Below are positions 1 to 12,189 of a DNA stretch of 64,000 nucleotides, piece after piece. The DNA is from Zingiber officinale (lineage: Eukaryota; Streptophyta; Magnoliopsida; Zingiberales; Zingiberaceae). The stretch lies in NCBI RefSeq assembly GCF_018446385.1, contig NC_055999.1, positions 80,181,859 through 80,245,858 on the forward strand. The letters run 5' to 3'. The position numbers and the translations under genes were made by a program. Position 1 is the stretch's first letter. Every line of letters begins with the position of its first letter. Under the pieces are notes generated by a model. The model ran no database searches. It worked only from the letters and a program-made list of their open reading frames with translations, and was not told the DNA's origin.

Positions 1-2113
1 GCACTGTCGCCTCTGCCCTAGCACTGTCGTGGGCCATCAGATTCGACCCAACGTCGTTGTCGATACCCTGGTTCACCCCTACACAGTGGGTTTCTTCCAT
101 CTCCGGTCAAGGGTAAGCTACTAGCGTGAATTTGGGATCTGATTCTATACATTTTGTTAGGTTTTTGATCACCGCAGTGGAGGGTTTCCAGCAGCACCCC
201 TTGTTCCAGAAATCAACAAGGCTGAGGAATAAGGTAAGGAGTTAAGCATTTTATACATGCTATGGATCATGGGTTGATTCAATTATGTTAGATAGTTGTT
301 CATGTGTAGATGGATTTAGGTTTATGTGTTGATTAGGGTTTTCACTCTAATTTAGGGTTGGAGAGTTTGTTTAACTAATTATAAGAATTTAGTTAAGTAA
401 AAGTATATCTATTGGTATTATAGGACTTTGACGCGAGACGAGCATCTCGACGTCGTAATTTGTACCAGATTGGACTATCCTATTGGAGGCGGGTACTTTG
501 ACTTATGTCTTTTGATATGCAAAATCATGTGTTTAACATATAACATGATTGTGTTTTCCATTTGTTTCGGTTGGTCACTACATGATCTGTTACATGTTTG
601 CTTGTTTACTTTTTATGCACTGCATGTTATTATTTACCTGATCATACATGTTTTAGGTAGTGACCTAACCATATGATATATATTATGTTCAGAACCTAGG
701 GTTTATTTAATACCCTATCTGTTGGTGTACCTTCTATTTGATTCGTTATCTTGTAGTACACATCTTATACTTATGTATAGAGCATGCTATGCTATTTGTG
801 ATGTTGCCATGTTTAGTGTCATGCATCATCTTGCATGATTGCATGCAGTGCTATTGTCTGTTCCATTATTGTGAGCACATCGCCAGTTACATGTATCTGT
901 ACACACCACCACTCATGGGTTAGTGGTATATCAGACAGGTGTGTGGCAGTTCTGCTGTTTGGCTCCGTTGGTCTGGTGACTCAGCGTGGTAGCCGGCAGA
1001 CAGTTCCGCTCTGTTTGGCTCCGCTGGTTTATTCATCTGCGTAGTAGCCGGCAGGCAGTTGGACTTTGTTTGGCTCCGTTGGTCCGCTCATGGGTAGTGT
1101 GACTCAGCGTGGTAGCCGGCAGAGCGTCCTCCCCGTCATCGTGTACCGGGAGATGAGAGCATTGCGCTCCCCTATTTATTATTTCGGGGTAGGAGTATGT
1201 GTGTACTCCGACAGCATCCCGTCCACTCGGTCACTCATCAGGGGTAGTGATGTCAGAGTGCATGGTTGTCACAGCCCTACCCACTCGAACTCACCATTGT
1301 GTGTGAGATGGCTGACTGGCGTCAGGGGTGACCATGTCATTGACATCATATGCATGATGCATTTATTGTTTGTGTTTGCTGCATTTACTTGCTGCATTTA
1401 TTTGGATGCATATGATTGACATGCATACAGGATTATGACACTCTCGGTCTGATGACCTAGTTACCTTTATACCTTGATCTTGGTTAGTACAGTTTTCTCC
1501 TGTTTTTGTTCCAGTTGCATTTATCCTTCTCGTATTCAGGAGACTGTACGCATGATTAGTATTGTCTGTTATTTACTTTATTTTGCATATCAGTTGTACC
1601 TGCTGAGTATTGGACTCACCCCGCCTCCATTGTTGTTATATTTTCAGGTTGAGGCTGTCCGGAGCAGTTCCAGTCGCTAGTCCCCATCTGCACGTAGTGC
1701 TAGTCCTTTGCTAGTCTTGAGTTATTATTTATTCTTAGTTTCTCTATCAGACTTTGTTTTTTTGTATTGTATTGTTTTACTTATGGATATTGTATGGATT
1801 CTTATCGTTTGATGGATTTTTGGTATGATTTGGATTTATTCTACTACATGCCTGCCTGGACGGCAGAAGAGGTGAGTTTATCATATTTGAGCTTTACGAG
1901 TGTAGTTGAGTAGGGTTGATTTTGAGTCATGGTATTACTGCTTTGGTTTACTTATATTTATATAAACTGCGTGGTGATGTTTTATTTACATGTTATTATT
2001 CCAGCCGCATGTGGCTGAGGTATATGAGGATGTAGAAAAGTTTCAGATTGTCCGCCGTACAAGGGAGATGCTGCCGAAATTTTCTTAGACAGGGACTCCT
2101 CCGGGGCCTGATA
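1..2113 (+). repeat. 5' LTR (3' part) of the gypsy element
   Basis: Position 1 aligns with 8516 in the 3' LTR, so about 620 bases of this LTR precede the window. The end reads CTGATA where the other copies end GTGACA, so the terminal bases have mutated. No ORF in it is shared as a protein between the three LTR copies in a way that suggests coding; the short ORFs are chance. It contains three imperfect units of about 57 bases (about 950-1125). Confidence 0.92.
950..1125 (+). repeat. Three imperfect ~57-bp tandem units inside the gypsy LTR
   Basis: Each unit begins TTTGGCTCCG and ends near TAGCCGGCAG, with a variable middle. The same set is present in the 3' LTR (about 9470-9640) and, partly replaced, in the solo LTR (about 44850-44970). 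Confidence 0.7.
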
Positions 2114-2123
2114 CCTATTGATA

Positions 2124-2135
2124 TGGTATCAGAGC
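2124..2135 (+). other. Primer binding site of the gypsy element (initiator Met-tRNA)
   Basis: TGGTATCAGAGC, the usual complement of the 3' end of plant initiator Met-tRNA, lies 10 bases after the LTR end. It forms the right arm of an 8-bp hairpin with CTGATACC just upstream. Confidence 0.85.
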
Positions 2136-2189
2136 GCAAAGTTTGGCGATACTTGTTTGGTTTCTGTGTGTTGGATTTTTGAGATTTAT

Positions 2190-2217
2190 CTGATACCAAT
2201 TTATTTGGTATCAGAGC
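2190..2217 (+). other. Second primer-site copy inside a perfect 10-bp hairpin
   Basis: CTGATACCAA (2190-2199) and TTGGTATCAG (2205-2214) form a perfect stem around a 5-base loop. The right arm runs into a second TGGTATCAGAGC (2206-2217), 82 bases after the first. Whether it primes anything cannot be told from sequence. Confidence 0.7.
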
Positions 2218-2501
2218 AGGGTGTGATACCTGCTTTTAGTATTCTGGATATATTGTGCTAGCCCAAGTTTGCGAGTCAAACTGGGTAGTTATTTTTGGTT
2301 GCACGGATTTTCCATTACGTATATGTTTTGGACTTTCGTTTCGGATTTTATTATGGATTTTCGATGATTTTCTCGTATAGAATTCCGAGGTCAATTTGGG
2401 GACTGGACAGCGACGGAACATCTCCAGACAGCAATTAGGTATGAAATTATTTTAGTAATTGTTGATACTTGTAGTAATATCTGTGATATAATTTAACAGA
2501 T

Positions 2502-4196
2502 ATAAGGCGATCTACACGTATTGCTGCGAGACGTGGTGCTGGGCGACCATGTACGAGGACCGCGGGATCTCTAGATACGCCAGAGATGCCTTCTGTTGAT
2601 GAGCCTGTCAGCCAGGGACAGACTCAGCATGCTGCGGGCGCGTCGGGCTCTCAGACCCCGATGGCTCCTTTAGAGGTACCTACCTCAGCTGCACCGACAG
2701 TATCTACTCCTACTGTATTTCCGGTACCACCAGGGGTACCATTGGCATACCCGACACCTGCTCCAGTGCAGCCTACGGTGTATCTGGCACCACCGCCACC
2801 TGGACCCACCGTGTATCCGACACCAGCAGCCCCTGTGCCCCCATTACATACAGTGTACCCAGCAGCACCTGCATTAGGGATACCGGCTACTCCACATCCG
2901 GTATCATTGCCTACCGTACATCCAGCCGCGACCACCTATGTTCACCCTACAGTGCCACCGACGGCATATGCTCCAGTTTACTCAGCAGCACCGGGAGTAC
3001 CTCCTCCGGTTTATGCACCGGTACCACCTATAACACCAGCTCCAGTGTTTCCGCCAGTCCCGACAGCCGTTCCGACACATCTCACTGACATTTTTACGGC
3101 ACGAGCTAGGATTCCAGTGTTGGCAGAGTCGATGAAGAGTCGATTCACACTCTTCCGAGGAGACCGTGATCCGAGTGTGGCCCTGTCTTGGATTGAGACT
3201 ATGGAGCGGACTTTCTTTTATATGGCTTGCTCCGAGTGGGAGAAAGCAGAGCTGGCTGCTTTTCATTTACGGGACGCGACCGACACCTGGTGGATTGCTC
3301 AGCGTTCTATCATCGGTGAGCAGAACATCACTTGGGCCAGATTCAGAGAGGCTTTTGAGAGCCGTTTCTTTCCACGAGCTTATCAGATGGCTCACCGGCA
3401 GGATTTTCTGAGTTTGCGACAGAACAATCAATCGGTGACAGAGTATAGTACAGAGTTTGACAGATTGGCCAGATTTTGTCCAGAGCTAGTTGCTGAGGAC
3501 AGTTCACGTATGCAGCAGTTTATTCAGGGGTTGGATGGACATTTGCAATTAAGACTTGTCGGTCTTGGTATCACATCTTATGCGGAGATGTTAGACAGAG
3601 CCCTCATTATTGAGTCAGCTCAGCAGAGAGTTTTTCCAGACAGAAAAAGGAAACAACCATGACAGACATCTGGGCAGATCCAGCAGCCTCAGGCTACACC
3701 ACAGCAGAGTAGGCGCAGTCGGTCATATCAGGGTACTTCTGGGGTATCACGTAGGCCTCAGAAATCAGGGCAGTCTTCTTCAGGACGTTTTTGGTCTCCA
3801 CAACAGAACCGGAAACAACCCGCCAGCGACATTCGCTGTTTCAGATGTGGGTCCAGAGATCACATCACCTCAGCGTGCTCTCTGGGACAGTCAGTTTGCT
3901 TCCATTGCAAACTGCCTGGGCACCAGAGTCGAGATTGTCCGCAGAAGACTCAGCATATGACTTCCGGAGGGTCTAATCATGGAGGACAGTCCAGTCAGTC
4001 CAGAACTTATCGAGGAGGGCGACAAGCCCAACCTTCGCATGGCCAGCAGCAGAGTGCTTCACCTGCAGTAGCGGCATTTGGCATGCTTGGACAGGAGTAC
4101 TCCAGTGCTTCCATAGCACCCCAGAGTTCTGTTCCGGGACTTTATTATCCGACGCAGGGGCAGTATCAGATGCAGTCTCAGCCTTTAGGCCAGTAA
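2502..4196 (+). pseudogene. gag: gypsy gag region (capsid and two zinc knuckles), with in-frame stops
   Basis: The longest open piece runs from the ATG at 2586 to a stop at 3660 (358 codons). It starts with a Pro/Ala/Thr/Val-rich stretch of about 160 residues, then the capsid-like retrotransposon gag domain (about 3080-3600; WIETMERTFF, TDTWW, FFPRAY). After the stop the same frame continues through two CCHC zinc knuckles (C at 3837 and 3897) to stops at 4194 and 4203. The frame is also open upstream to about 2502, where an ATA codon stands in a place that could have been the original start; this is inference. Gag would form the particle that packages the element RNA. The stops make this copy unable to express the full protein. 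Confidence 0.88.
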
Positions 4197-4205
4197 CAAA
4201 TTTAG

Positions 4206-7200
4206 TCCCAGCCAGCTACACAGTATCAGTCGCCGTCCTCTCAGTCTTCTCTGGCACATTATCCTGCACCGCCTCAGTGGCAGGCTTCTGCCCAGCCGCA
4301 GCAGCCGCTGGCAGCGTTACCCCCCCCCCCTCCTCCGCCAGAGACTGGTTGTATACATGCGATTACCAGAGAGGATGCGCAGCGAGCCGACAGATCCATT
4401 TTCCGCGGTATGATTTCCATTTATGCATTTTCCGCTGATATATTGATTGATACTGGTAGTTCGCATTCTTTTATATCCCGTACCTTTATGCAGGAGATTG
4501 GTATATTACCTACTTTTAGACTGTAGCGATTGACCGTCTCCCTACCGTCCGGAGATACTTTAGACGTCACCCAGGAGGTCAGAGGTTGCACGTTAGACTT
4601 TGGCAACATGATACTTACGGTAGATCTTCTAGTATTGGAGATGGTCGAGTTTGATATCATTCTTGGCATGGATTGGCTGTCTGTATATCATGCTACCGTT
4701 GATTGCCAGATGAGGGTGGTCACCTTCCGGCCTCCAAACCAACCCTCATGGGATTTCACTGGCATCAGAGATGACGACATATCGATCATTTCGGCGATTC
4801 AGGCTCAGAAGTTGCTGTCACATGGTTGTCAGGGTTTTCTGTTATCTTTGATCAGTACTAAGGACAGCAGTAGTTCGCAGCTCTCCGACGTTCCTGTAGT
4901 CTGGGAGTACCCAGATGTATTTCCAGAGGAGCTGCCAGGCTTGCCTCCCAGAAGGCAAGTTGAGTTCGCTATTGAGCTGATTCCGGGGACTGCACCGGCA
5001 TCGAAAGCTCCTTATCGTATGACACCAAAAGAGTTGAACGAGCTGAAGGTTCAACTCCAGGAGCTTTTGGATAGGGGATTTATTCGCCCTAGTGTTTCTC
5101 CATGGGGTTCTCCAGTATTATTTGTCAAGAAAAAAGACGGCACCATGAGGTTATGTATTGACTACAGACAGTTGAATGCAGTTACCGTCAAAAATAAATA
5201 TCCTTTACCACGGATTAAGGATTTGTTTGATCAACTCAGAGGTACATCAGTGTATTCTAAGATTGATCTGCGATCCGGATATCATCAGATGAGGGTCAGA
5301 GATTCAGATATCCAGAAGACAGCTTTCCGTACGAGATACGGTCATTATGAGTTTTTGGTAATGCCATTTGGGCTTACCAATGCTCCAGCGGTGTTTATGG
5401 ACTTGATGAACCGCATCTTTCTGGAGTATTTGGATCAGTTTGTTATCATCTTCATTGATGACATATTGGTCTACTCTCGTTCCGAGGAGGAGCACGCACA
5501 GCATCTTCGCACAGTTTTGGAGATTCTTCGACGACATCAGCTGTACGCGAAGTTCAGCAAATGTGCGTTCTGGCCATCCTCAGTCGGTTTTCTGGGACAT
5601 GTGGTCTCGAGCAGAGGTATTTCAGTTGATCCTCAGAAGATCGAGGCTATCACTAGTTGGGAACCGCCGAAGTTAGTTCAGGAGATCCGCAGTTTTCTGA
5701 GATTAGCAGGATATTACCGATATTTTGTCGAGGGTTTTTTGCGTATTGCTATGCCACTGACACGTCTTACCAGGAAAGACATGAAGTTCACGTGGTCCGA
5801 GGATTGCGAGACCAGCTTTCAGGAGCTGAAGCGGAGATTAGTGTCGGCTCCAGTTTTGGTTTTACCTTCTGGAGAGGACGGATTTGTACTCTACACCGAC
5901 GCGTCACTTCAGGGTTTGGGCGCTGTTCTGATGCAGCACGGCAGAGTGGTCTCTTATGCTTCTCGTCAGCTGAAGGAGCATGAGAAGAACTACCCAATTC
6001 ATGACCTGGAGTTAGCCGCCATCATATATGCTTTGAAAATTTGGCGTCATTATCTGTACGGCATTACATTTGAGATTCTCATTGATCATAAGAGTCTCAA
6101 ATACATTTTTACCCAAAAGGAACTTAATCTCCGACAGAGGAGATGGATGGAGTTCCTGAAGGACTACGATTGTACCATTAGCTACCACCCAGGGAAAGCT
6201 AATGTGGTTGCCGATGCACTCAGCAGGAAGTCCAGAGGGACTTTGGCTTGCCACCGGACTTCAGTCACGGACTTGATTCAGAGTTTTTCTGAGTTAGACC
6301 TAGAGGAGCAAGGATCTATAGAGCAGGGTATTCTGGTTACTATGGTTGCTCAGTCGTCGATCAGGACGAAGATCCGAGAGGCACAGGCTGGTGATCAGCA
6401 TTTGCAGTTCATTAGCAGTCAGATAGCTTCCGGGCAGCAGACCGAGTTTACACGAGACGAGGAGGGTATTATATACTTCCGAGGCAGATTATGCGTACCT
6501 CAGTCTCATCTGGTCTTACAGGAGCTACTCCAGGAGGCACACCGCTCTCGATTTGCGATCCATCAAGGCGGGACCCGTATGTATCGAGACTTGAGGCGTT
6601 CCTATTGGTGGAACGTCATGAAGAAAGACATCGCGGATTTCGTAGCTAGATGTCTTGTTTGTCAGCAGGTGAAGGCTGAGCACCAGAGACCTGCAGGGTT
6701 ACTTCAGCGGATTCCTATTCTTGAGTGGAAGTGGGATCACATTACCATGGACTTTGTGGTAGGGTTGCCGAGGACACGACGAGGCCATGACGCGATTTGG
6801 GTAATCGTTGATCGATTAACCAAATCCGCGCACTTCTTAGCGATCCGGAGGACTGATCCTCTGGATCGATTGACAGATCTGTATTGTCGGGAGATTATCA
6901 TATTACATTGTGTTCCGTTGAGTATCATTTCGGATAGAGATCCACGGTTTACGTCTCGTTTCTGGCAGAGTCTGCAGCAGGCCTTGGGCACATAGCTCTG
7001 TTTCAGTACAACCTTCCATCCACAGACAGATGGACAGTCAGAGCGGACCATTCAGACTTTAGAGGACCTACTGAGGTCATGTGTTATGAATTTCGGAGGC
7101 AGTTGGGAGGACCATCTGCCGTTAGTAGAGTTTGCTTACAACAACAGCTTTCATTCGGCTATTCAGATGGCACCGTTTGAGGCGTTGTATGGTAGACCTT

Positions 7201-7787
7201 GTCGGACACCCGTCCTCTGGGATGAGGTTGGAGAGGCCCAGTTGTTGGGACCTCATAGAGTTCAGCAGGATGCAGAGTTGGTCCGTACTATCAGACGGAG
7301 GATGTCAGAGGCGCAGGACCGCTAGAAGAGTTACGCTGATCGGAGACGCGGACCACTAGAGTTCTCTATTGGCAATCATGTATTTCTGCGAGTTTCACCC
7401 ACGAAAGGGGTGAAGAGATTTGGCCTCAGAGGTAAGCTAGCTCCGCGGTACATTGACCCTTTCGAGATCTTGGAGAGGATCGGGGCGGTAGCTTACCGGC
7501 TAGCACTACCACCGTCCCTGGCAGGTGTCCACGATGTATTCCACGTATCTATGCTGCGGAGATACGTACCTGACCCGACGCATGTGCTGACAGATATTCC
7601 AGTTCCAGTTCAGCCTGACATTACTTATGAGGAGGTTCCGGTACGGATTTTGGACCGGAAAGAGCGTCAGTTACGGAACAAGACTATCCGGCTGGTTAAA
7701 GTCGAATGGCAGCATCATTCGGACGAGGAGGCTACATGGGAGCTCGAGGATACGATTCGAGCTCGATACCCCCATCTTTTCACTTGA
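4206..7787 (+). pseudogene. pol: gypsy pol region: protease, RT, RNase H, integrase, chromodomain, with in-frame stops
   Basis: It shares one frame with gag. Visible domains: aspartic protease with the DTG active site at 4449-4457 and the downstream IILGMDWL strand; RT about 5000-5520 with the FIDD form of the catalytic box at 5451-5462; RNase H about 5870-6220 with YTDAS; integrase about 6520-7150 with the HHCC zinc region, a first catalytic Asp at 6750 and the DDE-type Glu in GQSE; and a C-terminal chromodomain-like segment (about 7620-7784) that ends WELED and a short tail. Premature stops lie at 4524, 6993 and 7323; the normal stop is at 7785. The chromodomain and the gag-pol fusion fit the Tekay chromovirus lineage. 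The longest open piece is 4530-6995. The copy looks defective but little decayed otherwise. Confidence 0.93.
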
Positions 7788-7883
7788 GGTATGTGATATA
7801 ATTTACTGTTCAGCATTTATACTTTATATCTGTGTTAGTATTTGCTGATGGTAGATAACGAAATTTGGGGACCAAATTTTTAT

Positions 7884-7896
7884 TAGTGGGGGAGAA
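7884..7896 (+). other. Polypurine tract of the gypsy element
   Basis: A run AGTGGGGGAGAA lies directly against the TGTAAAATACC start of the 3' LTR, the expected place for plus-strand priming. Confidence 0.8.
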
Positions 7897-10616
7897 TGTA
7901 AAATACCGAAAATAGGCGAATATTAATAAGGGAATTTTCGGGAATTTTTCGGAGCTCGTATGGACGAGTTAACGGGGATAAAAATAGGGCCCGGGAAAAA
8001 CCTATTTGGGCTACCCATTTAAGCGAGGAAATGTTTATTTCTTAAATTCCGTTTTCTTTCTATTTTATTTTCTCTTTTCCTTAATTTCTCCGCTTCTCTC
8101 CCTCGCGCATCCGAGCCGCTCCCTTCTTTCCTCGCGCGCCGACGGCTTGCCCTAACCGTTGTCGCCTGCGGCGGTTCTTCCTCCCCCTCGCGACAAAAAC
8201 CCCTCGACCACTTCCTCTTCTCGTCTTCTTCCTCTCCGAACCGATTTCCCCTCTCCTTCTCATCTGGCCGACGCGACTCCGACGCAGATCCTTGGCCACA
8301 GGAGTTTCAGCGCCGGCAACCGGTGCCCTTGCAAGCGGTTGGCGTCGCCCGGAGCAGTGTCGCTCCTCCCTGTGCTACCTCATATGTGCCTCTGTGCCCT
8401 AGCGTTGGCCCACCGCCGAGCCTCAGTCGCCTCACAGCCACTCTTCGCCGCCGCGCATAATCTGTTGGCCGCCATTGAGTCCTGCCGAAGCTGCTACCCT
8501 CACCGGACAGGAGCAGCACTATCGCCTCTACCCTAGCACTGTCGTGGGCCATCATATTCGACCCAACGTCGTTGTCGATACCCTGGTTCACCCCTACACA
8601 GTGGATTTCTTCCATCTCCGGTCAAGGGTAAGCTACTAGCGTGAATTTGGGATCTGATTCTATACATTTTGTTAGGTTTTTGATCACCACAGTGGAGGGT
8701 TTCCAGCAGCACCCCTTGTTCCAGAAATCAACAAGGCTGAGGAATAAGGTAAGGAGTTAAGCATTTTATACATGCTATGGATCATGGGTTGATTCAATTA
8801 TGTTAGATAGTTGTTCATGTGTAGATGGATTTAGGTTTATGTGTTGATTAGGGTTTTCGCTCTAATTTAGGGTTGGAGAGTTTTTTTAACTAATTATAAG
8901 AATTTAGTTAAGTAAAAGTATGTCTATTGGTATTACAGGACTTTGACGCGAGACGAGCATCTCGACGTTGTAATTTGGACCAGATTGGACTATCCTATTG
9001 GAGGCGGGTACTTTGACTTATGTCTTTTGATATGCAAAATAATGTGTTTAACATATAACATGATTGTGTTTTCCATTTGTTTCGGTTGGTCACTACATGA
9101 TCTGTTACATGTTTGCTTGTTTACTTTTTATGCACTGCATGTTATTATTTACCTGATCATACATGCTTTAGGTAGTGACCCAACCATATGATATATATTA
9201 TGTTCAGAACCTAGGATTTATTTAATACCCTATCTGTTGGTGTACCTTCTATTTGATTCGTTATCTTGTAGTACACATCTTATACTTATGTATAGAGCAT
9301 GTTATGCTATTTGTGATGTTGCCATGTTTAGTGTCATGCATCATCTTGCATGATTGCATGATGTGCGTTTGTCTGTTCCATTATTGTGAGCACATCGCTA
9401 GTTACATGTATCTGTACACACCACCACTCATGGGTTAGTGGTATATCAGACAGGTGTGTGGCAATTCTGCTGTTTGGCTCCGTTGGTCTGGTGACTCAGC
9501 GTGGTAGCCGGCAGACAGTTCCGCTCTGTTTGGCTCCGCTGGTTTATTCATCCGCGTAGTAGCCGACAGGCAGTTGGACTTTGTTTGGCTCCGTTGGTCC
9601 GCTCATTGGTAGTGTGACTCAGCGTGGTAGCCGGCAGAAAGTCCTCCCCGTCATCGTGTACCGGAAGATGAGAGCATTGCGCTCCCCCATTTATTATTTC
9701 GGGGTAGGAGTATGTGTGTAATCCGACAGCATCCCATCCGCTCGGTCACTCATCAGGGGTAGTGATGTCAGAGTGCACGGTTGTTACAGCCCTACCCACT
9801 CGGACTCACCATTGTGTGTGAGATGGTTGACTGGCGTCAGGGGTGACCATGTCATTGACATCATATGCATGATGCATTTATTGTTTGTGTTTGCTGCATT
9901 TATTTGGATGCATATGATTGACATGCATACAGGATTATGACACTCTCGGTCTGATGACCTAGTTACCTTTATACCTCTATCCTGGTTAGTACAGTTTTCT
10001 CTTGTTTTTGTTCCAGTTGCATTTATCCTTCTCGTATTCAGGAGACTGTACGCATGATTAGTGTTGTCTGTTATTTACTTTATTTTGCATATCAGTTGTA
10101 CCTGCTGAGTGTTGGACTCACCCTGCCTCCATTGTTGTTATATTTTTCAGGTTGAGGCTGTCCGGAGCATTTCCAGTCGCTAGTCCCCATCTGCACGTAG
10201 TGCTAGTCCTTTGCTAGTCTTGAGTTGTTATTTATTCTTAGTTTCTCTATCAGACTTTGTTTTTTTGTATTGTATTGTTTTACTTATGGATATTGTATGG
10301 ATTCTTATCGTTTGATGGATTTTTGGTATGATTTGGATTTATTCTACTACATGCCTGCCTGGACAGCAGAAGAGGTGAGTTCATCGGATTTGAGCTTTAC
10401 GAGTGTAGTTGAGTAGGGTTGATTTTGAGTCATAGTATTACTGCTTTGGTTTGCTTATATTTATATAAACTGCGTGGTGATGTTTTATTTACATGTTATT
10501 ATTTCAGCCGCATGTGGCTGAGGTATATGAGGATGTAGAAAAGTTTCAGATTGTCCGCCGTACAGGGGAGATGCTGCCGAAATTTTCTCGGACAGGGACT
10601 CCTCCGGGGTGTGACA
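7897..10616 (+). repeat. 3' LTR of the gypsy element, 2720 bp
   Basis: It starts TGTAAAATACC and ends GTGACA. Compared with the 5' LTR it has lost a short CTTGCTGCATTTA-like repeat near 9900 and differs at scattered bases. A GC-rich stretch at about 8100-8530, encoded on neither strand by a recognisable gene, is part of the LTR. Its right edge cuts the SIRE integrase-RT frame. Confidence 0.93.
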
Positions 10617-12146
10617 TAGGGCTTCTTCTATGGTTTTGGGTTCGATTTTTGAAATCAAGGCTATTTGGCTTTGGTTTCGATAAGATGATCTAGTTCTGAC
10701 TCCTACAGTTGGGTCACCCAAAATTTGGTCAGATGGGTGATTTGTGCTTGTTCTAGTTGGTCGTATACCATTTGAGTTAGTGATTTGTTCTTCAGATTCA
10801 ATAGGTTCAGGTTGAAGTTCGTCATCTTCTCTGTTTATTGGGTTAATATTTTCTGTATTTCCATTTTCATTTATTGTGTTGGGTAATTTATTTTCTTCTT
10901 CAAATATTACATTTATTGTTTCTTCTACTTTTAGGGTATTTTTGTTATACACTCTATATGCCCTACTGGTTGTTGAATACCCTAAAAATATTCCCGGGGT
11001 TGTCTTTGATGTAAATTTCCCTAAGTAGTCTTTAGTGTTCAAGATGAAGACTTTACACCCAAATACTTTTAAATAGTTTAAGTTGAGAATTTTATTATAA
11101 TAAATTTCATAGGGTGTTTTATTTTGAAATTTGTTAATTAAAATCCTATTTTGAATGTAACATGCTGTACTAACTGCTTCAGCCCAGAATTGATTAGATA
11201 GTTTATATTCGTTTAACACGGTTCTAGCAGCTTCTTGTAGGGTTCTGTTTTTACGTTCTACTAAACCATTTTGTTGAGGGGTCCTAGGGCAGGAGTATTC
11301 ATGTTTGTACCAATTTATTTCACAAAATTCAATAAAATTGTGATTCTCAAATTCTCCTCCATGGTCACTTCTTATTCTTTTAATTTTAGTATCTTTTTCA
11401 TTTTTTGTTAATTTGCAAAAATTACTAAATATTTCAAAGGTTTCATCTTTTGTTTTTAGAAATTTTACCCAGGTGAACCTAGAGAAGTCATCTATTATAA
11501 CTAAGCAATACTGGTTCTTGCTTAGTGACTTGGCTCCGTGTGAATCAAATAGGTTTAGGTGAAGGAGCTCAAGGAAACAAGTAGTTCTACCAAGATTGGT
11601 TGACTTGTGGGTTGACTTGGTTTGTTTTCCTTGTTGACACGCATTATAGATTGAATTTTCAATAACTTTTAATTTGGGCAATCCTCTGACTAGTCCATTT
11701 TGACTCATTTTTGAAATGAGTCTTGTGTGAGTGTGACCCAATCTCCTGTGCCACAACTCAGTTTCCTCTTGTTGTGTTAGAAAACACTTTATTGAGGGTG
11801 TTGGTAGATAAATGGTGTAGACATTATCTTTCCTAGTGCCCTTAAGTATGATTTTTGGATTATCAATATGTTTGACTATACATTCGGACTTGGTAAAATT
11901 AACTGAGTAACCAGTATCGCATAATTGGCTTATACTCAATAAGTTAAAATTAAAATTTTCAACTAATAACACTTTTCGAATAATAAAATCGGAGTTAAGT
12001 TCGATATTACCTTTTCCGATTACTTTCAATTTTCCATCGTTGCCGAATGCAACTGATCCAAGGTTCTTTAGTTTTAGCTTAGTGAACTTCAACCTATCTC
12101 CAGTCATATGTCTAGAGCATCCACTGTCCGATATCCATTGATCCAA
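10617..12146 (-). pseudogene. pol: SIRE protease C-terminal part and integrase, cut before RT
   Basis: This continuous frame of about 510 codons starts near DSGCSRHMTGD, the copia protease active-site region. It goes through the pre-integrase zinc region (WHRRLGH) and the integrase core (DDFSRFTWVKFL, RSDHGGEFEN, PQQNGLVERKNR) to the start of the RT region (KIEPKTIEEAL). It ends exactly where the gypsy LTR begins; the remaining codons of the open frame (to 10485) are LTR sequence. In the integrase, the usual first catalytic Asp (family pattern H-x-D-L-F) is Asn here (HLNLF), while the second Asp and the Glu are present, so the enzyme was probably dead even before the cut. Confidence 0.88.
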
Positions 12147-12189
12147 TTCCTACACATAAAGTAGTTGATGGATCAAAAGACAGTTTGAT

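Larger units (their letters stand above)
1..10616 (+). mobile_element. Ty3/gypsy LTR retrotransposon, chromovirus (Tekay type), 5' end outside window
   Basis: The element has a 5' LTR (1-2113, about 620 bases missing at the left), primer sites, one gag-pol frame (about 2502-7787), a polypurine tract and a full 3' LTR (7897-10616). It is inserted into the minus-strand SIRE copia element: the copia reading frame runs uninterrupted up to 10617 and then enters this LTR. The base run after the LTR is TAGGG, the expected right-hand target duplication; the left copy is not in the window. Domain order gag, protease, RT, RNase H, integrase, chromodomain is that of plant chromoviruses. The LTR pair is highly similar apart from scattered substitutions and a short deletion near 9900, so the insertion is fairly recent. 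A solo LTR of the same family lies at 43164-45951. Confidence 0.93.

Noticed and set aside
428..676. 82-aa ORF repeated in the gypsy LTRs (also 8943-9191) with a hydrophobic profile
   Set aside because: It is present in both LTRs only because these are copies of each other; the third copy (from 44281) does not keep the frame. No domain, no start context.
2651..2935. Gly-rich 94-aa ORF on the minus strand
   Set aside because: Shadow of the Pro/Ala-rich gag N-terminus on the plus strand.
8081..8615. Arg-rich ORFs on both strands in the GC-rich part of the 3' LTR
   Set aside because: Within the LTR, no homology I recognise, not maintained in the solo LTR; explained by base composition.
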